A stretch of DNA of 64,000 bases, from assembly GCA_019925795.1 (NCBI GenBank), contig CM034310.1:8842869-8906868 (forward strand), read 5' to 3'. Below the pieces are notes generated by a model. It made no database searches. It was not told where the DNA came from and was given only the letters and a program-made list of their open reading frames with translations. The translations under genes were made by a program, and so were the position numbers. Within the stretch, counting starts at the first letter, position 1. Every line of letters begins with the position of its first letter. Below, in pieces: positions 46,479 to 57,672 of this stretch. The stretch comes from Dendrobium chrysotoxum (lineage: Eukaryota > Streptophyta > Magnoliopsida > Asparagales > Orchidaceae).

Positions 46479-47964
46479 TGTAAGTTTGATGTGGGATGTT
46501 AAGCCTAAGTGAACTATCCCTAGGCACACCAAGAGGGGGGATGAATTGATAGTTTTAAAAATCCTATTGGAAAACACAAATTATTTTTTATTTTAGGATT
46601 TTTAACAACTTAAAAATAAAAACACTTATCATTGAATGTAGAAGTACATAATTTTATCAAAAGTTACAATAACAATGATGATATTCTAATCAATACAATG
46701 AAGCATCAATCACAGATTTTTAACAAGCAATTATCATAGAAACACAATACAGAAAATATAAAGTACAAAAATTAAAAATTAGAAAGAACACACCAAAAAT
46801 TTTATAGTGTAATGACCTATGTCCACTCTCTAGAGTCCTCCTCTTTGAGTATTGTACTAAACTTTAGTGTATCTCCTTTAGCCCCTATAGCTAGGAGGAG
46901 AAGCCCTTATAATCTTTTCACCAACATAGTGTGACAGAAAATCTTAAACTCCTTTCTCACCCTCCTAGTGATGACAGAGAACCTTAACCTCCTTTCTCAC
47001 CCTCCTGGCGATAGCAGAGAACCTTAACCTCCTTTCTCACCCTCCTGGTGATGGTAGAGAACCTAAACATCCTCTCTCAGCCTTCTAGTGAAGGTAGAGA
47101 ACCTCGACTGTCATTGAGCTGAATAACCTCTTTCCGGGGCCACTCAAGAAACCTAAACTGACACCCGGAGGAAACAAGGTAAGACACTTACTCAGAGTAA
47201 CTATGTGAACCCCTCACACTACTTCTCCCTCACACACAAGCTCTCTCTTTCTTCTTCCCAAAGCTCTCATAGATTTCTTCTCCAAGCTCTCTCTCCAAAA
47301 CACTTAGTAGCCAAAGAATTAAAATAAGTCTATTAAGAGATATTAAATACAATGCTTCATAAAAAGCTCTAAAATTATATTTTGTCAACATTGGATCCAA
47401 GATCGTACGATATGATTAGTTCAAATAATCCTATTAGTATTATACGAAGTGCAAGGCACTGTACAATCAGTTCAACAGATTGAGTTGATTGTCCAGTACG
47501 ATATAGAACATCATCTGATATGATTAGTTCAAATAACTTAGATTATCATCTAGTATGATTGGCGTTGATATAAATATCGTATTATACAAAGATCAGGTCG
47601 TACAGTACGATATGGATCTTACAATATGATTAGTTCAAAAAATTATACTCCTAATTTTCTCACTATCTCACTTCCTTGAGTGTGTATGTGCGCACAGTCA
47701 CCAAGTTTAGCATCCACCAAATACATGATTTAACTCAAGAAATATAGAAATAAGAAAGTAAGATTACAGACTTTTCAGGACACTTAACTCTATTCTACCC
47801 AGTCTTGAGCTGATCAATTTGCATAGTGTACGATGGACCTAAAATGTTAATACGCAAGAAAATATATATATACAATAATAATAATAATAATAGGAGATGG
47901 TATAATAAAGAATCCAATAATATTTATTATCATTAAAATCATAAGACTCGGATCCAGATTTGCA
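46479..47964 (-). repeat. 5' LTR of copia-2
   Basis: Plus-strand ends TGTAAGTTTGATG and GATTTGCA. Carries the 40-bp stem-loop repeat (46950-47110), a decayed TATA box near 47350 (CATAAAAA), and decayed GTAC palindromes (47400-47620, best at about 47590). Chance ORF 47847-48044 ignored. Confidence 0.85.
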
Positions 47965-48095
47965 ATATTTCTCTCTACTTTTGTGTATGAGAGAGTTAAT
48001 ATTTTATGAGTGGATAAATTATAGATAATGAAATTACATGACACTATAAATTCTTATGCTAAATGCTCTTAACTAATACAAGTGTATTTGTCGAA
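47965..48095. other. flank between copia-2 and Athila LTR fragments
   Basis: AT-rich; presumably Athila internal sequence into which copia-2 inserted. Nothing specific seen. Confidence 0.4.
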
Positions 48096-48680
48096 ATACA
48101 AGTGCATGTGTCAATCAAGTAATAAAATATTATGAAAGGAGTGTTAAACCCACAAAAAATAGGTGAACCATAATTAACTCTAGTACTACCTACTCAAACT
48201 ACTAAATTTATCCTACATAATAAATTTAATGGGTAATTAGTAGAACTATCGAGTAATATAAAAAATAATTGAGATGATCAAAGATAAAGATGTTTTTGAC
48301 TAATGATGGTGAATGAATTTCTGTTCTCATATATAGACTTATCCATAATAGTTATAAATTAAAGCGTATGAACCTTTAGATCTATGTCAAGCTTATAAAG
48401 GTGTAAAGAAAGGTTTATGACCTTTTTATAGTTATTATATCTCAACAGATCATAAAATCCTAATCATCATGTATGAAAGTATTCCATTTTAATACTCCTA
48501 ATTATTTCAGTATTCCTCTATCAAGTAATGTATCACACTAGATTTTAACTTTATACATGATTATTATAAAAATTAAATTATGCATGAGAGATATTAAAAA
48601 TAATAATGCACATTCATATTCAAGTGTCTACATTAGGATATACATAGATTTTCACATTATTAGTTCAAAACTAGAGTTTA
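48096..48680 (-). repeat. partial Athila LTR (3' part)
   Basis: Matches the downstream part of the LTR at 48800-50279, including 'tcaatcaagtaataaaat' and the 'catgattattataa' and 'agatattaaaaataat' segments. The U3 side is missing. Confidence 0.7.
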
Positions 48681-48799
48681 GCCGGTGATGGGTCTTAAGG
48701 CGGCTAGTAGATACTAACAGTGTAAGCTAATATTAGATTTGTTAAGTTTCAAATATGATTAATTTTTTTATATAAATTTAATGTAAGCCCACTAGAATA
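48681..48799 (-). other. Athila leader sequence between two LTR pieces
   Basis: Contains 'aaatttaatgtaagcccac', like the post-LTR leader at 12480-12520. Confidence 0.5.
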
Positions 48800-50279
48800 T
48801 GTAAGTATACGTGCCAAACCAAGTAATAAAATGATAGAATAGAGTGTCAAACCCATGAGAAAGTGTTATGCTTAGCTCCAACTTAATTACTATTGCTACT
48901 TTAAATGCATGACTTATCCTACTGAAGATAAAAATGATATTTTTGAGTTTTTAACACTGAAAGAAAAACTTACATAAGAAATTTGATACTTATGAAAATA
49001 AAATATTTTGGACTAATGAATGTATAAAAATATAGCTTTCCTAATGAGACTCTTAAATATAGATGTGGATTAGAACATATGTATCTCTAGATCTCTATCG
49101 AGCTTTTAGGGGTTAAAAATAAGTTTATAGCCTTCTTACAATTTTTCTATCTTCACAGAACCTAGAATAGTCAAACATTCTATATTTAGGCACATACCAT
49201 CAAAACTCCTAATTATTCTATTATTCCTTCATCGAGGCTATACATAACACTAGGTTTAACTACACACATGACCATTGTATGCATTAAATCAAAAATGGGA
49301 GATATTGAAACTATCAATACTTTTATTAAAGCGTAAGAGTTTATATTAGTACATACCATGCTTACTACATCATTAGCTCAAAACTATAGAATTAGCCAAA
49401 TATGAAGGAAATAAAAAGTAAACTCATTATCATTTTATTCAAGGAAAAAAGAGATAAAAAAGTAATAAGAAAATTATCATCAGGACGGATCAAATGATCT
49501 TCTCCACACTTCACCTTCTACCAATCACAGAGTTGCTTATGCAAATAGGCTAAGATCTTCACAAAAAAAAAAGTATATTGCACTTCCCTAACCTCCCTTA
49601 GACTTTACTCTAAGGGGGCACTAAAGAAACACACATACAATGATAGGATTTCACTTGAGTGAAGGAACTCTCTAATAAAAGAACTAAAAAGTTATATATA
49701 GCAATCACAAGAATGGGCTTAAGCACCGCGGTGCTTGATGGGATGTCACTGTGGCGGTGATAAATGAACTAACGCCTCGGCACTATAAAGTATGCTCCAC
49801 TATGGAACTGGCTAATGCAACACGGTTACTAATTGAAATGACACATCATTTTGCAGAGTTAGCACAACTCCTCACATTGGTAACTACTTCCATGTAGCAC
49901 TCTAGAAGTTTAAGCTCTGCGACGCTCGAATGGAGAATCTGACTCTAAAATGTTGAAAGGCATGACACTACGGCATTCATTTTCCTAAGATGCACGATGC
50001 TATAGTGATGAATTTTAGTGTAGTGACTTCGTGCAACATCGTCGGGCTTATTATGGTTCCGTTGTGACGCTTGAACATAGAGAAGACTGGTGCTGTAATG
50101 TCAAAGATTGCCTCAATGTTATTGAACTTGGTGTTGCAGTGTAATATAGTCGGGCACCACGACACTACTTCAAACTTGTTATTTCTGCCAATTCTAAACA
50201 TTTTTTGTTCAACACAACTAAAAACACATTTTTCACTAAAATTTAAACACAATAAATGGTATACAGATTACACTTAATA
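48800..50279 (-). repeat. full-length Athila LTR
   Basis: Minus strand from TATTAAGTGTAATC at 50279 to ...GTATACTTACA at 48800. It has the same features as 12541-14030. It contains a perfect 16-base palindrome AAGCACCGCGGTGCTT (49721-49736). ORFs near 49977-50277 are chance frames. Confidence 0.8.
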
Positions 50280-51098
50280 GTCAGCCATAAAAATAAAATT
50301 GAACAAAATACTTTTCATTACTTGCTCAAGAAAAGAATACAAATAGAAAAGATGAAGAAAATAATACTTGGATCCCAAATAAATACTGGACTATTCCCAA
50401 AGTGATCCCCCCTTTATACCATCACTCTCAACACTCCTTTTCGCTCTAAAGTATGGTTTAAGACTCTACAAGGATGACCAACCACTCTACTATATGTCAC
50501 TCAATATCCTCTAGTTCCTCTCTTATAAAAAGAAAATGAAAACAAACTATTTATACTTAACCTAAGAAAACTCAGACATTGCAATGATCGTCAAGATGGC
50601 GCCATGATGTTATAATATGAACAAGCACCTTGGCATTGCTAAATATACTCAACTATGGTGTTGGGCTGACCTGGCGTGACTATTGACTGATCCAGTGTGA
50701 CTCTTGACTGATCCGACATGGTGCTTCTTTTCTCTAACTTCTCTACCGTGATGTTGCAAAAGATGGGTGCTGCGATGCTTGCTTATATTATCCACGCTAC
50801 GACACTTCCAAGGTTGGTATTGCAGTATTTTTAAGATTGGCGCATTAGTATTAACCTTTATTTTGTTAGGGCACTGAATTGAATGACATTTTTTACTCAA
50901 GGCTCCAGCGCTGTAATGTCTGATTTTAGCATATGGGTGTTGAAGATGCTACAATACTAATAGTTCTATTACTACGGTGTTGGTTCTTAACTTTGTAATT
51001 TTTACTTATTTTCCTGAGACATTCCTGCACAAGATCAACGAAGACACATATTTATTGGAATTTAACGCAACAAAAATAAACATAAATTTCACTTAACA
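50280..51098 (-). repeat. Athila internal end plus partial LTR (U3 part)
   Basis: 50280-50345 resembles the 'cttgaggacaag' region before the LTR. From about 50350 to 51098 the sequence matches the U3 side of the LTR, ending (minus-strand start) with TGTTAAGTG. ORF 50649-50900 is a shadow. Confidence 0.65.
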
Positions 51099-51147
51099 AT
51101 CTTCTTTCTTAAAAAAGCTAAAGAACCCCCTACAAACATCTAAAAAG
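51099..51147 (-). other. Athila polypurine tract and copia-3 target flank
   Basis: Minus strand TTTTTTAAGAAAGAAGAT precedes the LTR start. 51143-51147 is AAAAG, the target duplication of copia-3. Confidence 0.6.
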
Positions 51148-51574
51148 TGTTGAAATTGTTGCATATTAGGTTATATTTATAATCATGTGAGTTTTTTTTA
51201 TGATAACAAAATTTTATTATTTGTTTATTGGTTCTCCTAACATATGTTGGAAAGTTTATTGTTGTGTGTACTAACATATTTTTCGGAAAAATTATACTCC
51301 ATAATGCTAAAGACTTCAAGACATATTAGATTAAGGGTTATTATAAGTAAAGTTTATAATTTTTATTTTTCTTGAGTCTGAGAGAGTGTGATTGCAAATT
51401 GGATAACTGTGCACACACACACTAAGGGAGTGTCTTTTAAAAGTACTCATACTGTATAATATAGAATTGTATGGGACATTTTGTGTTGTTTCTCCTCTGA
51501 TACGAACCTGCCTGGTTTAAAATTTTTCTAAGTATAATTCGTACAAAATGAAATATTTTTGTATATTATTTTCA

Positions 51575-52110
51575 GAGTATGAAATAGGAGCTTACATGTT
51601 TCATATTGGACTGTACAGGATGAACTGTTCAATTTTTTGAACTATTCATACAGTATGAATGGGTTTCGTATATCATTTCCAGAGTATGAAATAAGAGCTT
51701 ACATGTTTCGTACTGGATCATACGGGATGAACTATTTAATTTTTTGAACTGTTTGTACAGTACAAATGGGTTTCATATATCATTTTTCAGACTATGAAAT
51801 TGGAGCTTACATGGTTCGTACTAGATCGTACGGGATGAACTGTTCAATTTTTTAAACTATTCATATGGTACGAATGAGTTTCGTATATCATTTTCCAGAG
51901 TATGAAAACTGGGTTTCATTGATTCATACTGGATCATACAGGATGAACTATTCATTTTTGAACTATTCGTACAGTACGATTTGAGTTAGTATATCATTTT
52001 CCAGAGTACAAAAATTGGGGTTTATTGGTTTGTACAGGATCATACGGGATGAACTATTCAATAATTTGAACTGTTCATACGTACAAATGTCGATCGTACA
52101 GTACTATCAG
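51575..52110 (+). promoter_or_regulatory. U3 array of 107-bp units with GTAC palindromes (5' LTR of copia-3)
   Basis: Five units, each with a TTCGTACTGGATCGTAC-type and a TTCGTACAGTACGAA-type site, many decayed to TpG/CpA forms. They lie directly upstream of the TATA box. Confidence 0.75.
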
Positions 52111-52370
52111 AATGCATCAAATTTGAAATTTTTAGTTTTTGGACGGTTTTTCTTCTCCTTTGATATAAGGGTTCTAAAAAACTAACTTTCAACAGTCCTT
52201 GCATGAATTTCTCTTGAGTGCTCTTGAGGAGTGTGTTTGGGAGAATATTGGTGAGATTTTTTAATAGGAAATTATGAGGGATTCACAAGGTTTTCCAAAG
52301 GTGAGGATCTCATTATTTCTCATCTCTATCTCTTTGAAGTCTTGTGCGAAAAGTTTTTGAAGAAAGGATC

Positions 52371-52604
52371 GGTTCTCTGCCGTCACCGGGAAGGTGAAAA
52401 AGGATGAGCGGTTCTCTGTCGACACCAGGAGGGTGTGAAAGGATGAGCAATTCTCTGCCGACACCAGGAGGGTGTGAAAGGATGAGCGATTCTCGGTCGA
52501 CACCAAGAGGGTGTAAAAGGATGAGTTGTTCTCTGCCATCACCAGGGAGGGTGAGAAAGGATGACGGTTCTCTGCCGCACTGGGGTTTGGTGGAAGAGAG
52601 TTTG
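52371..52604 (+). repeat. 39-bp tandem stem-loop array (5' LTR of copia-3)
   Basis: Unit starts 52371, 52410, 52449, 52488, 52527 and 52566, exactly 39 bp apart. Each has a five-base stem: TCACC/GGTGA or ACACC/GGTGT around a five-base loop such as AGGAG. Confidence 0.9.
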
Positions 52605-52846
52605 TAAGGGCTTCTCTGCCTTGCTGTGGGGGCTAAAGGAGAGACACTATTGGTTAATGCAATATCTAAAGAAGGAGTCTTCAGGGAGTGGACATAGGTC
52701 TTATTAGACGAACCACTACAAAATATGGTATTCTCTGTTCTTGTGTTAATTTTCTGCATTTTAATTTCTGCATTGCACTTTATTTTTCTATGGTTGGAAA
52801 ATAGAATTTTTATAATTGATCGTACGGTATGAACTATATCATACTG

Positions 52847-52849
<3 letters not shown>

Positions 52850-52919
<70 letters not shown>
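52850..52919. repeat. (AT)n microsatellite, ~70 bp
   Basis: Uninterrupted AT repeat near the end of the 5' LTR. The 3' LTR has only 'gatataatataa' at the same place, so it expanded after insertion. Confidence 0.95.
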
Positions 52920-52924
<5 letters not shown>

Positions 52925-53039
52925 TATTTAAAAGGGTTTTCAAAACAATCAAGAGATTTTTAAGATAACCAATTCACCCCCCTTTTGATTAGTTTTGGGA
53001 CATAAGTAATAGGTCTAACAATCTATTCACACTTTCAAG

Positions 53040-53051
53040 TGATATTAAAGC
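53040..53051 (+). other. decayed tRNA-Met primer-binding site of copia-3
   Basis: TGATATTAAAGC, three G-to-A type changes from TGGTATCAGAGC-like sequence, two bases after the LTR. Confidence 0.75.
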
Positions 53052-53095
53052 CTATTTTAAAAATTACTGTTTAAATTACTTTTTAAAATTCAATC

Positions 53096-54863
53096 ATGGC
53101 TATTTTTGGAAACCAAAATACATCTGAGGGTTATTCGATCACTAGACCTCCACTATTTGATAACATCCCGTTTGAATTTTGGGAAACTCGCATGTCTACT
53201 TTTCTGTAATTTCTTGACTATTACATGTGGATTTTAGTACAAGAAGGTTACACTGCACCTACTAAACTTGTAGATAAAATTAGAATTCAAACACCTTTTA
53301 TGGATTGGACTGTAGAAGAACGTGAATTAGCTCAATTAAATGCTAAGTGTTTGAATAATTTTATTTTGTGCACTGAAATCGGAAGACTATATGCATGTTT
53401 CTATTTCTAAATTTAGAAAAGAGATTTGAGATAGGCTTTGCATTACATATGAAGGAACCAATGAAGTGAAATAATTTAGATTGAACATTCTACTGCATGA
53501 CTATGAACTTTTTTGTATGAAATTGAATGAGTCAATCTCTGACATGTATACTCATTTTACATAGATAGTAACTTTATTCATATTTTAGGTAGGGAAGTAA
53601 CCAATTCTAAAAAAGTAAATAAGATATTACATTATTTGCCTACTGTTACGATGTAAAGATTACTACTATAACGGAGTCAAAAGACTTAAATATTTACTCT
53701 ATTGATAATCTGCTTGGACAACTGATTTCTTACGAGTAAGGAGTGACTCAACGACAAATTGATGTAGGTGACAGACCGAAAGAAAACAATATTGCACTGA
53801 AAGTGGATGACTCAAAGAGTGATCAATCCCAGCCTGAGAATGAAGTGGATATTACCTTAATGACAAGGCAGTTTAGAAGTTTCCTAAGGAGGAAACAGAG
53901 GAGATGCCAGGAAGCTAGGACACATAAAGAACAAGGATAAGTTTCATAAAAATGCTAAGGCTTCTAATGATGTAATTTGCTATGAGTGCGGGAAGCCAGG
54001 ACACATAAAGACTGATTGCCCCAATCTCAAAGCCAATCCTATCAAGGAGAAAGCCGAGGAGAAACCCAATAATAGAAGGGGCAATAAGAGACTACAACAA
54101 GCATTTTGGGTGGACTCAGCTTCAGACTCCTCAGAAATAGCACCTGAAGAGGAAGTCACAAATTTATATTTGATGGCTAACAATCTTAATCATTCAGATC
54201 AAGAGAAGGTATGTGACTTAAGTTATGATGAACTATTTGAAGTTTTTAAGTGCATATATTCTGCATTTAGGAGATTAAAGAAACTGCATGTAAAATTGAA
54301 TTTGGAATATTTAGAATTACAAAAAGAATTTAAACTCCATAGGAAAGATAATATATTAATAGATAGCAACCACATGACTCTGTTGGATGAATATGATGAT
54401 TTAAACAAATAGCATAAACTTTTAAAATCATCTCATACAAAACTTGAAAATGATTTTAAAATCTTTTTGGAAGAATCCGAACATAGAGAAATTGACTTGA
54501 AAATGGATATTTCTATATTAGAGAATAGAAACTCATATGTTGAATTGGAGTTAAAATGCATTAAAGAAAATAGACCTACTCCCACACTTGAACAATTCTA
54601 TAGGTCTAAACAAAAGAATATGAGCTCAATACTTAGGAAAAGATCTTACAAAGCACATAGAATGGTAAATCTTTTTCCTGAAGTAAAATAGTTTTTTTTG
54701 TGGTATGATTGGGCATATTTCCCACACTTACACTATCTATCGTAGAACACATTTAGTGTGGAAATCTAAAGTGCATAAAATACAACATATCACACATGCA
54801 TCTATTTTAAAATTTCTAAGAGGTGAACCCAAATTTGTTTGGGTTCCCAGGACTAACATTTGA
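53096..54863 (+). pseudogene. gag of copia-3
   Basis: ATG at 53096 begins MAIFGNQNTSEGYS, like copia-1 gag. A TAA near 53207 and further stops/indels (53400-53740) break the capsid part. The zinc knuckle CYECGKPGHIKTDC (53974-54020) is intact, with a partial duplicate just before it. A long charged, coiled-coil-like stretch (54110-54690) follows, broken by a stop near 54410. The second knuckle region at 54690-54740 is decayed. The frame ends at TGA 54861-54863, at the shared gag-protease position. Confidence 0.85.
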
Positions 54864-56009
54864 TTTTCTTGTAGAAAAGCTCTCACACAAGATCTCGTGA
54901 GAGTATTTTTTACCTAGACAGCAACTGTTCAAAGCATATGACTGGAGAGGGAAATCAATTCATATCGCTAGAAGCCAGGAATGGAGGCAAGGTTACACTT
55001 GGAGATAATATCACCAACAGAGTGGTAGGTTCAGGTATGATTAGAAATTCTAAGAATTTTATGATTAAAAATATTCTGTTAGTAGAAGGCTTAAAACACA
55101 ATCTGTTGAGCATAAATCAACTTTGTGATAGAGGTTATTATATAAAATTTTTGCCTACTAGCTGTGTTATTAGTCAAAATAAAATTATTGTGTTGAATGG
55201 TGATAGAGTAAATAGTATATACATGCTAGATTTGAATTCTTTAAAATCTTCTACTACTTTTTGTTTCAAAATTATGTCTGATGAATCATGGTTATGGCAT
55301 AGAAGACTTTGTCATGCTAGTATGAAAAATCTTAGGAAAATCACCTAAAAAGAGTTAGTTAGAGGTATACCCAAATTAGACTTTATAAAGGATCACTTAT
55401 GTGATGCATGTCAACTAGAAAAATAAGTCAAATCCTCTTTCAATTCAATCAAGAAAGTTAGAACTAGCAAGCCCTTAAAAATTCTTCACATGGATCTCTT
55501 TGGACCCGTTAGTACTTTAAGTCTATGAGAAAAAAGATTTGGGTATGTAATTGTGGATGATTACTCAAGATTCACATGGATTAGATTTTTAAATCATAAG
55601 AGTGAATCAATTGAGGAGTTTAGAGACTTTGCCACTTGGATTCAGAGAAAACTAGAATATGAAATTATTACAATCCAAAATGATCATGGGGGAGAATTTG
55701 AAAATAAATTATTTGATGATTTTTATAAATCTCATGGAATAGATCATAACTTCTCATCTTCTAAGACACCTCAGTATAATGGAGTAGTTGAGAGAAAGAA
55801 TAGGATATTGATTGAAGTTGCTAGAGCCATGTTAGCAGAATATTCACTTCCAAGATATTTTTGGGTAGAAGCAGTTAATACCGCATGCTATATATTGAAT
55901 AGGGTGAACATTAGATCAAAATTAAACAAGATACCCTATGAACTTCTTAAAGGTAGAAATCACAACCTCTCACATCTACATATTTTTAGATGTAAAGTGT
56001 TTATTCATA
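54864..56009 (+). pseudogene. protease and integrase of copia-3 (first part)
   Basis: Protease: the active-site stretch near 54915-54950 is YLDSNCSKHMTGE-like, one frame off relative to gag. 54938-55348 continues to the zinc-binding WHRRLCHASMK. Stops lie near 55346 and 55424. Integrase core 55485-56000 has MDLFGP, NDHGGEFEN and VERKNR, so the D,D,E positions are readable. A LINE inserted after 56009. Confidence 0.85.
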
Positions 56010-56182
56010 CAACAACAACAACAACAAGCCTTAGTCCCACTACGTGGGGTCGGCAACATGAATCCTTTTTCTCCATTGTGTCCGGTTCAAAGTGAAATTC
56101 TCGTTTAAATCTAATAAAGAAAGATCATTTCTAATATTTTCTAACCAAGTCTTTTTAGGTCTACCTCTACCTTTCTTAACAT
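56010..56182 (-). mobile_element. 5'-truncated RTE-like LINE insertion
   Basis: Begins with (CAA)n, the minus-strand TTG tail, and matches 63375-63557 closely. Flanked by an exact 15-bp duplication AAGTGTTTATTCATA (55995-56009, 56183-56197), typical of target-primed reverse transcription. Only the 3' end of the LINE is present. Confidence 0.9.
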
Positions 56183-56197
56183 AAGTGTTTATTCATA

Positions 56198-56480
56198 ATA
56201 ACGGAAAAATTCTCTTAAAAAATTTGATCCTAAATCTGAAGAAGGAATTTTTTTAGGATACTCAAGTGTTGAAAAATCCTAAAAATTTTTAATAAAAGGA
56301 TATTGGTAGTTAAGGAGACCACTCATGTTATTTTTTATGAATCTGATAATACTAGAGGGTCTAGGTTGGATGAAGATAAAGTTGAGGAAATAACCTAATG
56401 ACTTAAAAAAATAAAAAGTGGAAGAGAGAGTTGAAAATAAAGAAGAAAATTAATTTTCTAGAGAATGGAATTTTTTCAAG
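56198..56480 (+). pseudogene. integrase C-terminus of copia-3
   Basis: Continues after the LINE with the FLGYS-like and 'VKETTHVIFYESD'-like segments in broken frames, parallel to 20940-21150 of copia-1. Confidence 0.7.
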
Positions 56481-56990
56481 AGTCATCCTAAGGAGTTGAT
56501 TTTAGGAGACCCAAGTGAAGGAGTTAAGACTAGGCATGGATTGAGAAAAGAAGTAAATCGCTCCACTTTTATTTTAATGATTGAACCCACTAGTATAAAT
56601 CAAGCACTTTCGAATGAGTTTTGGATTCTAGCTATGCATGATGAGTTGAATCAATTTGCTAGAAATAATGTTTGGGAATTGGTAGAAAGACTGAAAGATC
56701 AAAGTGTTATTGGAATAAAGTGGGTATTTAAAAATAAGATGAATGATTCTGGAGTGATTGTAAGGAATAAAGCAAGGTTAGTGGCTAAGGGGTATAATCA
56801 AATTGAGGGAATTAATTTTGATGAGTCTTTTGCCCCGGTAGCCAGAATTGAGGCAGTTAGAGTGCTTTTAGCCTATGTCTATTTTAATGGTTTTAAGTTA
56901 TATCAAATGGATGTAAAGAGTGCATTTCTAAATGGGATAATAAAAAAGGACGTTTATGTTGAGCAACCTCCAAGTTTTAAAGATGCATAA
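56481..56990 (+). pseudogene. reverse transcriptase of copia-3, N-terminal half
   Basis: An open frame (56496-56990) with KARLVAKGYNQIEGIN, FAPVARIEAVR, KLYQMDVKSAFLNGI and VYVEQPPSF, then an abrupt change to unrelated sequence ending DA-stop. The YVDD palm motif and all of RNaseH are deleted, so the enzyme is dead although this part is free of stops. Confidence 0.9.
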
Positions 56991-57672
56991 AGTGTGCCAC
57001 GAATACAAAAAGATGTGCAATATTCGCCAAATTGTAAAGAGGCAGAAAATTAGCCCAAAATTGACAAGATTCATAAAGTGTGCCATGCAAATTGAAAAAA
57101 TGCGTAATGTCACCAATTGCTCTTTCCTTTATCAGCTTCTCAATCACACTAAACAATGATCGTCACTATTAAATTAGAAATTTATTAATTTTATTTCATC
57201 ATTTCTACAACAGTTGTGATTATATAATCTATCTATTACATTACTAACATAAATCAACTTTTCTTATCCTCATTATTCTATAATTTAAACTTTTGAGTCT
57301 TTACCTTTTGCATCCGATTTTAATATTATAATTATAATTCATTTAATATTGTCTTAATCATCAACTACTTTGATTATTTCCCTTTTTTTTGTTGTCAAAA
57401 GGGGGAGTTAATTATTTGATATGTGTTTTATTTGATATGCATGTTATGTGTTTGTTTGATATGTGTTTTATTTGATATGCATATTATATGCGTGTTATGT
57501 GTATATTTGTGTGTGTTTATGTAAATGTATCTGATCTTTTTTTAGTACCCCTTGTTTTAAATAGATCATTTATTTAGGGGGAGTATATAATTAGGGGGAG
57601 CTAAAGAGAAAATGAGTGTTAATGTTTATACTCAAATAATATTTATTTTTCCATCATCAAAAAGTGGAAGAT
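56991..57672 (+). other. 3' spacer of copia-3 with filler and several polypurine tracts
   Basis: 56985-57165 is filler of unknown origin with GCATAAAGTGTGCCA twice (56983, 57072 region). 57415-57530 holds a short tandem 'tttgatatgtgttt' repeat. G-rich purine tracts lie at 57397-57408 (AAAAGGGGGAGT), 57574-57586, 57591-57602, and the terminal decayed one at 57658-57672 (AAAAAGTGGAAGATT). Confidence 0.7.

Larger units (their letters stand above)
14081..47964 (-). mobile_element. copia-2: degraded Sirevirus-like Ty1/copia element split by three insertions
   Basis: Reading on the minus strand: 5' LTR 47964-46479, PBS, gag (46419-46073 and 38550-37116), protease, integrase, RT and RNaseH (37115-34155 and 28686-28560), a palindrome-rich spacer (28420-27991), ORF3 remnant (27914-26845), a polypurine tract and the 3' LTR (26690-26172 plus 15349-14081). 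Each break is filled by a later element: copia-1 in the LTR, a 5.5-kb non-coding element in RNaseH and a 7.5-kb non-coding element in gag. Stops and indels are frequent throughout. The host-site duplication is no longer recognisable. Confidence 0.85.
51148..53037 (+). repeat. 5' LTR of copia-3
   Basis: U3 has five ~107-bp tandem units (marker GAGTAYG at 51575, 51682, 51790, 51898, 52004), each with GTAC palindrome variants. Then come TATA (TATAAGG, 52164-52170), the 39-bp stem-loop array (52371-52600), an (AT)n run (52850-52919) and the Sirevirus end. ORFs 52261-52759 and 52404-52607 stay open only because the repeat is 39 bp, a multiple of three. Confidence 0.9.

Noticed and set aside
52261..52759. 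Overlapping ORFs with repeated peptide units in the copia-3 LTR (also 58697-59043)
   Set aside because: The 39-bp DNA repeat is a multiple of three, so several frames stay open by construction; located in a non-coding LTR and not conserved as a protein.
52850..52919. (AT)n run as an origin or boundary signal
   Set aside because: Present only in one LTR of copia-3; simple microsatellite expansion explains it.
54467..54691. A separate small gene within copia-3
   Set aside because: It is the coiled-coil-like gag segment between the two zinc knuckles, matching 22668-22865 of copia-1.
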